Source: Rhabditophanes sp. KR3021
Taxonomy: Eukaryota; Nematoda; Chromadorea; Rhabditida; Alloionematidae
DNA length: 64,000 nucleotides
NCBI GenBank assembly: GCA_963281155.1
Contig: CAUJLY010000003.1
Span: forward strand, 6,696,001 to 6,760,000
Direction: 5' to 3'
Each line of letters begins with the position of its first letter. Position 1 is the first letter of the stretch. This document shows, one piece after another, positions 26,201 through 40,645 of the stretch. Under the pieces are notes generated by a model, which saw nothing but the letters and a program-made list of their open reading frames with translations, made no database searches and was not told where the DNA came from. A program made the position numbers and the translations under genes.

Positions 26201-29200
26201 CCACGTCTACACACCAAAATATTCGTTAAAAATTTAATTTGTATTAGTGGCTTAGTGAAAAATATATATTTGTGTTTTCATCATCATTTCGAGACCCCTT
26301 GAATTGTGGTAAGTTTGAGGATAGAAAAAAAAGAACTTTCTGTACGGACATATCAAAAATAAATAAGAATAACTGTGTGTGGTAGGTTTCTTTCAAAATA
26401 TATATTCAATTTTGATGAAGCACACATAAAATACATCATTTTTATGATGTGGTCCCGTCATCATCTTAAAACATATTCAGACTTTTTCAACATTTCAATA
26501 GCAACTTTAAATATAATAAATATTTTTGCTAACTAAGCTTCAAAATAATTAAGAGTACAAGATACAAAAGACACAATATATATGATTATTTTAAGGTGAA
26601 AGAAAGGTAATGAAAATAATTGTATTTAGTTGAATATACAATATTTTTGTATGTATACGAAAAGTGTCTCAAAAATGTGATTCGAATAATATGAGATTTA
26701 AAAATTTGTACAAAAAGAAGGTTGGTCTAGTTAAAAAGTCACAAAATTAAAAGTACAAAATATATATAATTGTGATTACAAAAAAATTAAATAATATGGG
26801 TTAGATCAACCAATTTTACATTTATGAATATATGAGTCTCGTCTCAAATTTGACTAACAAAAAGTGTTTACAAAGTTTGTATGATTATGCAAACAATACA
26901 ATTGGCAAAGGGCATGTGAGAATGCGATAAAGCAGAAAAAATATTAATATTGTTATTATATTTTTGAAATAAAAAAGATGGGGTGAAGATTATTTTTGGA
27001 AAGTACGTGACGTAATGAAATAAACTAAAATAGATTAAAGTAATAAAATTCAATAAATTTTAAATTAGATACGCTGAATTTGAGCGATGTTTATTATTAG
27101 TAAATACACTAATAGGATAAGGATCAAGGATTTGAATTTTAATAATTGGAGAAAATATCAATTGTGTACTGATGATTTTATCTACAAATTTGAAGCAATC
27201 GTCAATTGCTATTTTTATCATAAACAAAAAGGAATAAATATGTTTTGATTAACTTTAATAAATAATAGTTTACTGTTAGTTCAATAAAGTATGTTGATTT
27301 GGTAAAAGAAAAAACAATTTTGTTGGTATTAATTTTGATAGTAAAAAATAGTACAAATTGTTATCATATTTTAATGCATTTTGATGGTAAGCTTAATGTT
27401 TATGTGTAGTATATTTGGTATATTGATGGCAAATATGTGGTTACAGTAAAAATCGTTTAGTTGAATATTAATAAAATTATAAATAAATATATGTTTGTTG
27501 TAATATATTTATTTGATTTTCGAATTTTGTACTAAAAAATATTGCAGTCAATTTAGATCGCACCTTCCTCATAACTTTTCATTTTTTAGGTCTATTTAGA
27601 AAAGGTAACAAAACATTTGTCTATAGTACAAATGATAATGAAGAGGTCTTATAAAAAAGCAACTCTGTGTTACTGTAAAAAATAACCAAAGTCAATTTGT
27701 ACTTGTAGTCAATGGGTATGAGTACAAAAGAAGCAGAATATTTTTTGTGATCGTTAAAAAGTTTATAAATTTGTGAAATATAGTCAATATTTGAAGACAT
27801 TTTTTAGTCAATCTATTTTTGAAAAGAACGCGATTAAAGGGTAAAAAGATTTGTCGACATTGAGAAAGGTTAAAAAAATCAAAATTGAATGAATGACACG
27901 AATCAGAGGCCATAATTTGTAATAATAAATTTTGAAAACTAAAAAAGTTGTACTCAATCACAACAATACATCTATTCATGTTTTGTAACTCTTTTTTTTA
28001 TAAAACCCTATGATATTATTCAAATGATCACTCAACTTCAATAAATAAAAATTAAATTACAGCAATAATAAATGATTTTGTGCTGCTCAATCAAATTTAC
28101 CCATATATTCTGTAACATTCAAATTTAGATTAGGTTTAGCATTTGACCTTGTCAAGATAGACTATATTTACTCGTTGAATGCCATGGTATGACAAAATTA
28201 TAATTTATAAATGAGTGTTGTAGAACAATTTAGTGAAAGGTTTGATTTTTGCAAATATCTGAGTCTCTTCTAGTACTGTAGGAGGGTTGTTTCAGTAGTG
28301 GACATGACTTACCATAAATTAAAGTCTGCAAAAAAATAATGCATTATAGTGATGTTTTGGAAGTCGTTTAAATTATGATTAAAAGCATTTTTGTATATAC
28401 CTTTCTTTAAATGACAAAAGAATTTTAATTTATTTGAACGTTCCTTTTCATTAAATAGCCAGTGAATTTTGTTGTTTTAAATGGTATTTGTAGAGTAGAG
28501 ATATTACTTTGTGGTTATGTAAATCACCATTTCACATCATTCTTTATGATTTATAACAATAATTTGCGTATATTTTAGAACCATTAACACACAAAATGCC
28601 CAAATCTAAACACTCTTTAAAAGGGGATCGTCCAGTTGGATGGACAAAAATAGTGTCTAGCAAAAGTAAATTTTTGTAAAGAGAGAAAGTCATTTAATTT
28701 TTAAATAATAAAAAATCTCAATAATTGTTTGCAATAAAAATCCACCCAAATATAATGGGAGGCTTTAAGACACTACACATTTATTTAATGTGAATATAAA
28801 AAATATTTCAAATGAATATTTTGAAACAGCTTTCCCAAACAAATAAAACATATTAAAAAAGTGTGATGAAACACACTCAATTCTTCTGAATTTGTGGTCT
28901 TTTCTCTTGTGCCACCATCGAGTAGGGCTTACAACACAAAACTACTTCTAAAATGGAAATTCTTTTCCAAGTTAAAAACACACAAATAAAGATAGATGTA
29001 CATAATTTTTATATCAATTTTATATCAACAAATATCAAAAAACCGAGAATTTTTGACAATTTCATTTTAAAAGAGACCTAATTTTGATAAATAATATTTT
29101 GTTGCGTTTGTTTAGAAAAAAGAAGTTATCCACAAAGCACAAGGAGGAGGAAAGGGTTATGGCATCAAGATAAACAAATATCAAGTTTCGTATCTTAGGG

Positions 29201-32200
29201 ACTACTAAATGTAGTAGAAATTGAAGGACTATTAATTGACAATTTTTAGTATTTTTTTTAATCCTTAAGTACAAGAAAGTAAATGACCATGATAAATATT
29301 AGGAAAAGAGGTCACATTTACGTTTAAAATATTGTTTCAAATTTGGATGTGTTGTTGGGGGTGAACGATTAACTTAACAATATATGATGGTTGGTGTATG
29401 TAAAATTTGAAAGTGCGATGAATCACCAGCATATGTGAATATTAATTTAAATCAAGTAAAATATACATATTTAAAATGTGTAAATATGGGGTGCAGTAGT
29501 GTATAGTACTAGTTTTAAATGAATCAAATGTTTAAAACATGATACTGTCTTTGACAACAATTAAAGCTGACAATTATCAATATTTTAAAGAAATGAAATT
29601 GCAAAATAAAATTTAATCATATGAATATGTTTGCAGCCACTTTTCAGGCATGCACTTTAAATCAAAAATATAATGACACTAAAGTAGTAATATTAAATCT
29701 TAACGACCCATCACAAGAAACATACTTTTTTCGATCTTATTCACAATAGTTTTGTCTCTTCGTCCCCACATACATCTTACCTTCTTTTTTGCTCACCGAT
29801 AAAAAGATATCTACACTTAATATTCATCTCCATACAAAAGGATGATGTAAAAATATCAAACAAATTAAATTTAAACATATTTTGTTTGATATTTGAACAA
29901 GTTTTTCCCTTTGATGATGATATATTCAACACCCAAAAAAGGAAAAGGAAAGAAAGATACTTCTGCATGTACATTTAGGACAAAAATTTTGACGCAGTTA
30001 ATGGCTTAACTTTATCAATCATATAAATATAGATACAAACATATTTTTTATATACTAGTATAATAAACACATACTTATTAGTATTTTTTGATTCGTATTT
30101 ATTCAAATAAAAGTTGATTCAATTTGACTGAAACAAAATTTATGTAGATGTTCAACAAAAAACCCGAATCTTAATGTGATATATGTGTTGTGAAAGTGCA
30201 AAGAGATCTCTACGAACAAGTGTAGGTATTATTTTTAGATAGCTCAATCTTTTCTTCTTCAATAGACATACTATCTAAGAATTTTGGTAAAAGAAAATTG
30301 TCTTCTTCGCTTGCAGGTGGTTTTGTTTGTGATCTTAAATAATTATACAATATATAAAAATGAGTAATTCTAAACCCGTCTAGACATCTTAAATATAAAT
30401 TGTAGCGACAAAAAATACGAACGACTGAAGGCTATATAGTTTTGATCTGTTTCGAGAGTGCGTTTCAGACAAACCATTTCTTTGTTTGTTAATCTAATCC
30501 AAAATAATTAAATTTGTTACCTACTTTTTGCAAGCAAATAAAATTGGTAACATCATTTTGTTGTTAAGTACAACAATGTAATAGAATATAAAGGTCATTT
30601 ATGTGAATATTCAATTAAATTCTTCACTATCTTTACCATTTTTTGTAATCATTTTTTAGATAACACTAGGTGCCGACTTTTTTTGCTTTCAAAATATATA
30701 ACAAAAGTTGAGTAAGGTGGTCTATTTATTCTACATCTAATTCAGATAAAGTTATTGCACTTTTTAGATCTCTTCAAAAAGAAATGATTATTGATGGTAT
30801 TTAGGAAAATGAGATCGGTATTATGTTTATGTGTTTAATAAAAAGTAATTTGTTTATTAGTTGATGAGATGGCATTTGCAATCTAAAAACCTTTTCTATT
30901 TATTAAAAAAAGAAGTTTCAATTTTGAAAGGCAACAGGAATGTGAGATAAATCAAATAATAAAAAAGATTACTATTTTTTACATAATTAAAACATGTCTT
31001 AATGGTGTACTTACTTTTTTTAACTTAAAAATCTATTAGGCATTATGAAGGTTATGAGAAAATATTTAGAAATTGTCAAATACAAATGTATTTATATAAG
31101 TATATTTGATATTATAAAGTGAAAAGAAGATACAGTAATTAAAAAGAAATTGCAAACATTACAAAAAATAGTAATTTGAATTGTTATGTTAAAACAAATA
31201 GTTGTAGATATTAGAAATGCTCATAGTCCATTAGATATCAAAAAGTGTGGTGTCATTTTTTGATGTAGTAAACTTTTTTAAAAACGGTTGTAGTCATCAT
31301 CAAAAATGTTTAAATATTAGCAAAAAATGTAGCTCGAGGTTAGAGTGAGATATAATTACGAAAGTAAACAAAACCGGCCAAATTAATTTGATATATAGGA
31401 TATTTTAATGTGTATCGTCATCACCATCTATATTGAATTGTTATGGGACAAATGGTAGATTGATCTTGCCTTTTTTTTGTTAGTACGAACCAAGTTTATT
31501 TAATTAAAAATGGGAAGTGTATAAAGATGAACAGAGATTGGTTGGTAAAAAATGTAATGGAGTGTATATTGGCACACAATGATCACTACTAAATATTTAG
31601 AACAGTCCAACTAACGTGTGTATCTCCTACTTTTTGCTCTTCATTTGATGGCACAAAAAGAGACACGACCATTGGTAAAATTAAAAATATATTTATTTAT
31701 ATTTGACTGCCCATCACTGCAGACACCAATTTTATGTTGCTTAAGCATAAAATTAACAAAAATCGTGCCCAGAAACAAGACTTAATCAAAAGTACAGAAG
31801 AAGGATGTTTTTGGGTTAAAAAATTGAATTTTTATATGTGGCCTTGATTGTGGCAAATATTTAATGACTTCAACAAAAAACCTTTCTTCAATGATTAAAC
31901 TTACACTACATCCTTTTGGGATAAATTCGATGTAGTCACACATAAATTTGAATATGTACTTAATCATCTTACTTTAGGATGTTTAATAATTTTGTGGAAT
32001 TTATTATAAGTATATATTTTACGACATCCTTTGAATAATTTAGATTTCAAAAAAGTATTAATGAATTTTTGTGTGGTTTGTTAATTAAGACTCAACTTAC
32101 GATTCTGTAGGAAACAAATGGGGTTGTAGGCAGTAGTAAGGTTGAATATTTTGTAGGGCTATAAAATATGTCTGAAATATTAATATTTAAAAATATCCAC

Positions 32201-35200
32201 AAAAGAATAAGGAAGTGAGATGGAGATAAAAGTATTTAAGAACAAAAAAGCCGTTTTATTGGATTTAATTAAACGCCAATAGTGCAAACATTAAGGCCTA
32301 ATTTTGGAGAGTTTATTATGAAAAATAGATAGTACTCTCAAAAAAGGGTCGAAATAGGAATTGAAGTTATGAGTTACATTTAAAAAAAGTCACATTATAA
32401 ATATTTTTTAACTAATGAGACTTCTTTAAATATGAATTAGTTATAAACGAAATAAGTTCAGATATATCTATACAATATTTAATGTAAATTAATCATGATG
32501 ATAGAACTTTATCAAAAGTTGTGCTTTTTAAATTATATGGTAGAGCTTTTAATATTTATGCATTTATGTTTGGCCAAAGTCTTTATTAAATGTGATCGCA
32601 GATGGTTTTGTCTGAGCGATAATCAAAAAAGTAACATAATATACATAATAAATTTAAATGGGTAAATGAATTGTAGAGATGCCATAAAAAAGAGTGACCC
32701 CTTGATGAAATAGGGGTATGGGAGAGATGGCTGGGTTGAAATATAGTTTAAAAAGTAAACAAATGACATTGGTGGGGTGGATTGTAATATTTGGTCAAGA
32801 CAAAAGTTTCTTTTTTAAGTCGCCAATAATGTGTAGTGGGTTGTGGACTAACCTCTCGTAATGGGGAGGGGTGTTTGTTATTTTGTATTAAATTAAAAAA
32901 GAGACCATGAGATGGGTTTGATCTGTGGTGGGGGATAAAAAACAACACCCTAGTTGGGTGTAGTAAAGAAAACGAGAGTGGCCAACTGGACATTCAATTT
33001 TGACGTCGTTTTTTGTCTAAAGGTCACCACAATTTCCCTTTTTTGCCAAATGTTGTGTGAGAAAATTGGTATTACAACACAACCATATAATCTCCATTAA
33101 TCGCCCCCAAATGATGGTCAAAATTAAATAGTAGGTAGATGTGAGATAGCCACCATACACTAATTAATATTAGGTTGCAACTTAAAATAAAGTTCAGGTT
33201 GTGGCGTAATCAGTGTTCAATCAACAAGGCAAAATCACGTACTAGGTAACTTAATGAAGCGTATTTTTACCTTGACAAAAATGTTTGTAACAAAATAATC
33301 GTTTATTAAATAAGAAAGTCTGAGTTGGTGGTCAGTTAAATAAAAATGATTTGGATATAAGTCTAAGAAACGCCTATCTCTGAAAGCCTTAACCCCCGTC
33401 ATTTTACTGGTAGTACATGGTGATAAAAAATTGGAGTACAAAAAATAATTGAATATTTTTAAAGATATATAAAAAAGGCACTACTTGAATAGAAATGACA
33501 AAAGCACTGCCATCATGTATTATGTAAATTAAAGGAAATAAGAGTATATCTTAAATATGGTTGTTACGCGCTGCAACTCAAATATTGCAAAAGACTCAAT
33601 TTAAAATTTGTTTCTCTCAATAAAAAAATAACATCTCTCAAGTTTATGGACGTGATATTTAATTTAAAACAAAAGTCTCATTAAATTCCAAAATCTCACT
33701 CCATTAAAACACTTGCTGTCATCAGTGATTTATTATTAAATTTTTCGTTTTACTATTTAGCTCTAACTAAATTATAAATATATTTTTGTGTCATTTTGAA
33801 ATGGATATATGTTAATGTGCATTCAAAATTGGCTATACACATCATTTTGTGTTAACTTTAGTGGCAAGAGTATGGTTTACAATTTTCAAAAATAAATATT
33901 ACAACCGACGCACACATTTTTGAGAAAGAGCTTTATTAGTTGATTTTAAATAAAATTAACCTTAATCAAACTAAATAATATTTCCAGTACAAAGTGCCAC
34001 TTTATTACAATAAAATATCTGTCAAACAGTTTAAAGCAGCCTATAATTTAAATACTAAGAGAATAAATGATTTTCAAGATGATCTATTCCTTACTCTAAT
34101 GGTGTAGTTAAAAATGATGGTTAAACAATTTTTATATGGTAGTTAAAAGTGATATCTAATATTTTTTGTTTCCTCGATATGTATCTTTTTAATTTATCCA
34201 TAAGACTAGCTTTACATTAGTATTTTCATTTTAATGAAATATATAACATTATAATATTATTAGATTTAAAATGATTACTTTCATCATCAGCTAGATTTAT
34301 AAGATACTTGAAGTCTTGTTAAAAGAGATTTAAGTGTGAATAATTAGAAATGGTAGGAATAAATGTATTTTTTAATCTTTTAAACTATATAAAGTTAAAT
34401 TGTTTTATATTTTTAAATGCAATTTAAGATGTTAAAAGGACATGATTAAAAGAATAATTTAAGATGCAGTACTGAGTTTATGGTATTTTTGTACCATATT
34501 AATCACTCTAAATATATTAAATTCTAATAATTTAATAAGTCGATGTTATATCAACAAAACAGGAAAGGCTATAAAAGTAAAAGAGTTCATGTTTACGATT
34601 ATTATTAAAAAAGGGGACCTATGTGTTTGAAAATGTTAGGGTGGTCATCAACGAAGGGGTTAAAAATTGTTTTGTATCTGTATAATATAATTGAAAGCAT
34701 TAACATTTAACGGTTCAAAATAAAAGTAAAAAGTAGGTCAGATCTTTTGATTTTGGCACACTGCTTTTTTGTGGTCACTTTTTTATTATTTACAAAAGGA
34801 TAGGGGATGAATAAACATTAGGGGTACTGTTTTAAGAGAGTAGGGTAGATAGAGATTTTATTTATGTGTCTCGTGTATGCGAATATAAATTGATATAAGT
34901 GTATGGGGTTCAAAATGAATTAATTTTTGTGCATTAGAGTGTGGTGCAGTAAAATGTGATTGTTGGCAAATAAAAATGGTGGGGTTTAAAAGAATTTACT
35001 TTTTTTAGTCATTCTTTGCAATCAAAAAACCGCAGATAGATATTGGTACAATTTGATTAAACAAATAGATGACCTATCTCGATTGCAAGTCAAAAATTTT
35101 AATATAAAATAATACGGTTAAATCTTGAGATCTAAAAGACAATACCGTTCATATCTTTTTTGTTTGATGTAAATGGCAGTGAAATGGGTTTTACGATACC

Positions 35201-38200
35201 TACACGCAACCTATTACAAAGCTATGTTGAGCTTGATTTTTCCATTAACAACCCATAAAAAGGATGTAATGTTTATGCACACAAAATTATCCTATTTATT
35301 TGAAACAAAGCGAAAGAGCACATAAATTATATTAAAAGGATATGGGTATATTTGATGAATGTCGGGATTGTAGTATAAAAGCTTAAAACACAAATATCAC
35401 TTAACTTTTATCTTTCTTTTTTTAATTTCAAGGATTGACAAAAATTAAATGAAAGAGTAGAAGATGTTGAAAATTGAAACATGACCTCACCATAAAGGAT
35501 AATAATCAAAGAAGTCATTTTTTAGTAATAATAGCACTCTCAAAAAGGTCATATTTAAAAGTTGTGGTGATATTTTGAAAGATGTACCGATTATACCTAA
35601 TCAAGACTACAGAATGTGACTTGCAATTGATAAGTGTATAATATGTCACGTCTTTGGCAACAAGAGCGTCATATAATAAATGAAGTTAAAAAATAATGCA
35701 TTTTATTCATATGAAAGACAAATAATTTTCAAATTAATTAGTGGTGTAATAATAAAAGTACCGGAAAGGGAGCATAAAAATATTTTGAAATTATTAGTTT
35801 AATTGGTTAAAAATATTATAGTCGGTTTAATAAGATAAAGTGTAAAAGAAACAGTAAGCCCATGATATTCACGAAAAAGATAAGTAAAGTACATATTTGT
35901 AATAACTTTTTTATCACATAACTTTATTCATTTTCCACATAAACCATTTAATGTTAAAGATATATCCTCGTCTTAACTCTATTTTTTAGACTAAACAGTT
36001 CCGGTTCGTTGTAAAGTTTTATAGTAAAGCAATTTTTTATAATAAATTTTTAACCATCATCCCTGATTGGACCATTAAATGAAATGTGAAAATTTATTAT
36101 CTCATATGCAGATGAAATATATTAATGTGTGCAATATAACACGAAATAGGCATGGCAAAAATTGACTAATTTCAATAGCCACAAAATCAATGTGATTTGA
36201 TTTATTATGTGAATTTAAACCTCCAACACATTATAATTTTTGTTCAAACAAAAATAGTAACCAAACCATTTAGTAGTATGTAGTACACATATTCAGTGAT
36301 TTATCCTCAAAAATACAAAATTCTTTTTTGAGAAACTTGTTTTGTTTAGCTGTTTTTTAATGTCTTTTGGTAATTCTTTTATTGCATTATTTTTAGCCAT
36401 ATGTACCATATTATTTTAAAAAGTTGATTGAGGCAAATATTTTTTTTGTAAGTACAAGCTTCAACTTAAAAAAACGATTGGGGTATGTGTGTTGGTAAAA
36501 AAGGTTGGAACCAATGAAAATTAGGCTAAAAGGTTTGTGTTGAACAATAAAAAAGAGTTGTGCAAATAGCAAAGGCTACACCACGCTCCTACATTTTAGC
36601 TGTTTTTTTATTCTTAATAGCAAACACTCGCAAAAAGAGTACATTTTTTTAGACTATGACTCTAGAAATAAAAGCAATGAACAGTACAAGGGAAAGTGCA
36701 AGAGTATTGAAATAAAAATTAAATGTTTAAAAAATAGAATTTTTTAGTAAACATTCACTCATTGAATAACAAGATTCGTACACATCAAATAAAAGTTAGT
36801 TTGTTCGGGACATGGACGACACGCTTAATAATGTTTAAAATTGTGAAGTAAACATTATCTTTATAATTGAATTCTCTTTAATAAGGTCGCAACCATTTTT
36901 GTGTCCTTTTATAACAACAAATCTAAAGAATTCTTAAAAAAATAAAATGAACCCCTTCCAACCCATTATTCATTTCATTTTTTAGTGCCTTTAAATATGA
37001 ATTTTGGTTGGTTATACTTTTGCAAACAACTACCCAGACATTTAATAAAGGCAAATAAACGTATGCGTACTCATAATAAATGCTAAAAATGGCACTTTAA
37101 ATATATTAGTTGTAGATAAGGTTAAAAAATATTTTAAATTAATTCATGACAAAAATATTTATTTGAAGTAAATTTGAGGAAACCTGAAACAGATGAATGT
37201 ACTAAGTATTTAAATTTAGAATATATTGGATTTGAATGAGTGGATTTTGCAATAAAAATTCCTTAAGAGTAGATTTGATTAATATTTAGTTAGGGAGAAT
37301 AGATGTTTGTTAGTACGTATTAATCAAGGTTATTATTGTAGCTTAAAACAAACAAATGAACAGATTTGTTAAGAGGAAAAGATGAATGAAATAGCATTGA
37401 TCTGAGACATTCTATTTGCTTAGATCATGTGTTGTGGTCTCTTTCTTGCCGACATTTACTCTTTTACTGACCATTAATGGCGACGTTTTGGGCAATAAAT
37501 AAATAGTGGGCAAAAAAATTACATTACAATATTTATATATTCAACCTTGGTTGAAAAGAGTCACAAAAAGTGTAAAATAATTTTGTTGCCTTTCCAAATA
37601 TGGTTTTGGTGGTGCACTTTAGTATAAGGTTATAAAAAATTGGATTAAATTAATATTTTAATTCGTCTTCACCACAATCTACCCCAACATTCCATATAAT
37701 GGAGTACATGTCCATTTTTAGTCTGAATTTAAAATGATTTGTAACCAAAAAATTGTGATGTAATCTAGTTTGTTATATGTTAAAAAATTAATATATGTAA
37801 TGCAAGTGTGTGGTAAAAGAATGAATAAAAATTTTAATAAATGGACGATAAAAAGTATTTTATTTTTGAATGTCATAAAAATATGATTTCAATATGTAAG
37901 ATATATCATATGTATTTATGTGAATATTATGGTTGATGAATTTGTACAAGAAAATAACAAATGGTTGGAATAATAATTGCTGAAAAATTGGTATGACTTG
38001 TGTAGTTTGATTTATTTGATACCGATTTATAATGCTACTCGAAATAAGATTAATATTTTTACAACTATTAAGTATATTTTATGTAAATGGCATTAATGGA
38101 AGATTAAATTACTTTTGGTAGTGAAAGTTTTGAGATGAAGATTTATTTACAGGAACATGGGAGGAATTTGTGTATGTTGTGTAATTTAAGAGACCTATAT

Positions 38201-39234
38201 CATCACTTATGAAACTTTTTAGGTGGGTATTTTATTTAGAATACTTTATTTGTGGTGTCTCAATTAACAACAAAATTAATTTATCATTTAATACATCAAA
38301 AATTGGAATGTTTATACTCAGTGTCACTTTGAACAATAAACAAAGGCAGCTACATTTTAAAGTTTCCGATGGACAATCATTTGAAAGAAATTAATCAAAA
38401 AATAAACAAAAAAAATTGATAGCTATTTTAAGTTTTTGATGATTAGATATAAAAATAGACAATTTAAACATATGTTTAAACATAATAGCCTTTATTAGCG
38501 TTTACACACACAAGGCGCTTAAATTGTTTATTACAAAAAAGTAATAGCCTAACATAAAAGAAGCTTTTTTGCATAAAAAATTGAAATAAATATTGAGTTT
38601 AATCTTCGATCGAAAGTACAGTATTTTGATGGTTTAAAATTCAAAATAAATGTTCTATTTTTTGATATTGCAAAATATTAATTTAAGGACCAAATGGTAA
38701 AAGAACCTTCTTTTGAAAGGACATTCCCACACTAGACATCTCTACGTTTGATAATGAAAGCCCATAAAAGTATATTTGTATTCGAATTTTATATGGAATT
38801 GCATTAACGGAAAATGTCTCATGCCACAAAAATTCTTTATTTATTGCCAATTGCTTTCAAAAATATATTTCTATTTTTTACAAGTCTTAAGTACAAATAA
38901 ATATTAATCTTGTATACATACACACAATCTCTTAGATAATTGTTTAAAGAATATTTTTATTTTGAATCTTAAAGTGTTGTGTGCACTTGCGAGCACAGAA
39001 AGTATGTGTTATTAATTTAGCAATTAGATTTGTAAAAATGTTATCTATCAATTTGATTTTTATAAGAATGGTAATACAATTAAATTCAAGTCGAAAAAAA
39101 TTTATTCATATTAAAAAGGCAAATAATTACAATGTACAGAAATGGATGCAATAATCATTTTCATATTACCATTCATTTATACAGAAATGAATGTTTGATT
39201 TGTTGTTAGGCTTCCCATTCAAAATCTAATAGAC
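23285..39234. other. 16 kb AT-rich gene desert upstream of BED paralog B
   Basis: I found no supported coding exon in this stretch. Every open frame is under 100 codons, compositionally biased (F, I, L, K, N, Y), and lacks splice partners. No tRNA-like internal promoter, rRNA or known microRNA sequence was seen by eye. The DNA is a mosaic of A and T runs with occasional G-rich patches such as 32690-32960. The A-tract word TCAAAAAAG recurs at 26131, 32623 and, reversed, at 36323. The desert lies 5' of the BED gene and downstream (3') of PSF1, so distal enhancers for the regulator are the likeliest content. Unannotated non-coding RNAs cannot be excluded. Confidence 0.5.
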
Positions 39235-39919
39235 TCACAAATCAACTTTCTCCAAAACTCCGGCTCTCAGCAACGGCTCAGCATCTTCCCTTGGCAGATT
39301 ATGGACAAAGTCTCTGTTCACCAAAATCATTCTCCCATCAGAAACTTCGACTTCACCATAGTCTTGAGTTCCTCTATAAAAGGAGTACTCCATCTTTGGA
39401 TGATTAGTATTTGTCAGAAGGTTCAACCCATAATCTGCAAAGTACCCTTCAAATTTCCCATGAAGACCATAATACTTTTCCGCAAAATACCTTTCAGAAG
39501 GACTCAAGTTGTCTTTCAGCTTTCCTAGCACACCACAACTACGTTTAGTTTGCTTCTTTAGACGCTTAGCACGTTCATTATGGTACGTCAGTCCGAATCT
39601 CACCAACGTATCAGCTGCAATTTTTTGGGTAAAGACAATTGTAGCTGTTTCATTCGTTTTGGGTATCAGTTGAGCTCGCTGCGCTTTTATTCTGCTCACA
39701 CTGTTTTCAAAGGCTTCTGCTACCCCTTTGCGGCAAGATTCTACTAGTTTATACTAAATCAAATAGGTTAAAAGAGATCTAAAAATTGAATAGACTTACT
39801 TCGTATTTTGGTATTCCTGCATCTCGCTTTAGAGTAGAAAGAAGTTCCTTAGCGTCTTTTAGGGGAGCTTCCGTTACTTTAAAGGTTGGAACTGGGGGAA
39901 CATCAGAGACGTCCATCAT
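39235..39919 (-). CDS. GINS1: DNA replication complex GINS subunit PSF1
   Basis: Exons 39800-39919 and 39235-39753 are separated by a 46-base GT-AG intron in phase 0 and encode 212 residues (human PSF1 has 196). The C-terminal B domain gives the family away: DYGEVEVSDGRMILVNRDFV and then HNLPREDAEPLLRAGVLEKV align with the DYGEFE-x-DDG and LPR-x-x-x-E-x-L-x-x-QGVLE signatures of PSF1. The helical A domain with ERAKRLKKQTKR and ERYFAEKY precedes it. GINS joins CDC45 and MCM2-7 to form the replicative helicase; PSF1's B domain is needed for chromatin loading (family knowledge). Two adjacent ATGs (39919 and 39916) could start translation; the upstream one is used here. Confidence 0.9.
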
Positions 39920-40605
39920 AATTTTTATACAAATTTACAATTTTTTAAATTGCGTGTTCAAATTGTCTGCTTGAAAGTAGGTTTGGAATCGAGTATCTTT
40001 GTTAGAGCATTCGAATTCCAAATGGGATAATTATGATGAGTATCATAGGGTTGCTGGCTTTAATTACCACATTTGATTAATGGACATTTGGATTCTCATG
40101 CTTTGAAGATAGAGGAAAACCAGCGGATTCCTAGTAGCTTTGTAATTGATGGTAAAAAAGAAATATGGAGGATGTACTGTTGTAATATCTTCCGTGAGAG
40201 AAATAGCTGGAATGCAAGTAATAGCCGTGCATGTAAATATAAGTATGATCAATTGACTTGTTATACACATGCCAGGATAATGCCTCAATTTAAATGAAAT
40301 TTAACTTTATCTTAGTACTGATTTAATTATTCAAATGAAACTGAATGATACATGAGTAAGCAAATTAAACAAGTTGATTTAACGGAAACCATAAGATACA
40401 CAAAAATTATGATGACTCAACTAACATCAACTTCATTTTGATATTATAACTAATATTAAAAGGTTTATTTGAATATATTAGCAGTAGTTTGGCTTATTAG
40501 TATTTGCTGATCCTGTACTAATAAGAGGTGTTTAATCATGAGAATTGGTCATGAAATAATCCTTCCCGATTACAAACTTTATATAATTGGCTTTGATTAA
40601 AATAG
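39920..40605. other. Divergent 5' spacer with possible peptide remnant
   Basis: This lies between PSF1 (minus) and the DUF148 gene (plus). On the plus strand an ATG at 40033 starts a signal-peptide-like MMSIIGLLALITTFD and then stops. In another frame, 40076-40297 is open and reads like protein (RMYCCNIFRERNSWNASNSR, later TCYTHARIMPQFK). The two cannot be joined by a normal intron that I can see. It may be a frame-shifted remnant of a small secreted cysteine-containing protein, or chance. Confidence 0.35.
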
Positions 40606-40613
40606 TATAAAAG
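40606..40613 (+). promoter_or_regulatory. TATA box of the DUF148 gene
   Basis: TATAAAAG lies 40 bases upstream of the ATG at 40646. Transcription would start about 30 bases downstream, around 40636-40640. That would make an upstream in-frame ATG at 40631 untranscribed and supports 40646 as the start. The position is seen directly; its function is inferred. Confidence 0.6.
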
Positions 40614-40645
40614 GATTGAATTTTGGCTGGATGACATATTCAATC

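Noticed and set aside
23877..38394. Scattered short frames in the 16 kb desert
   Set aside because: F/I/L/N/K/Y-rich translations typical of AT-rich non-coding DNA.
26097..38810. Recurring GTCTC/GAGAC words as possible SMAD-type sites
   Set aside because: My rough count (about 17 in 16 kb) is close to the number expected from base composition.
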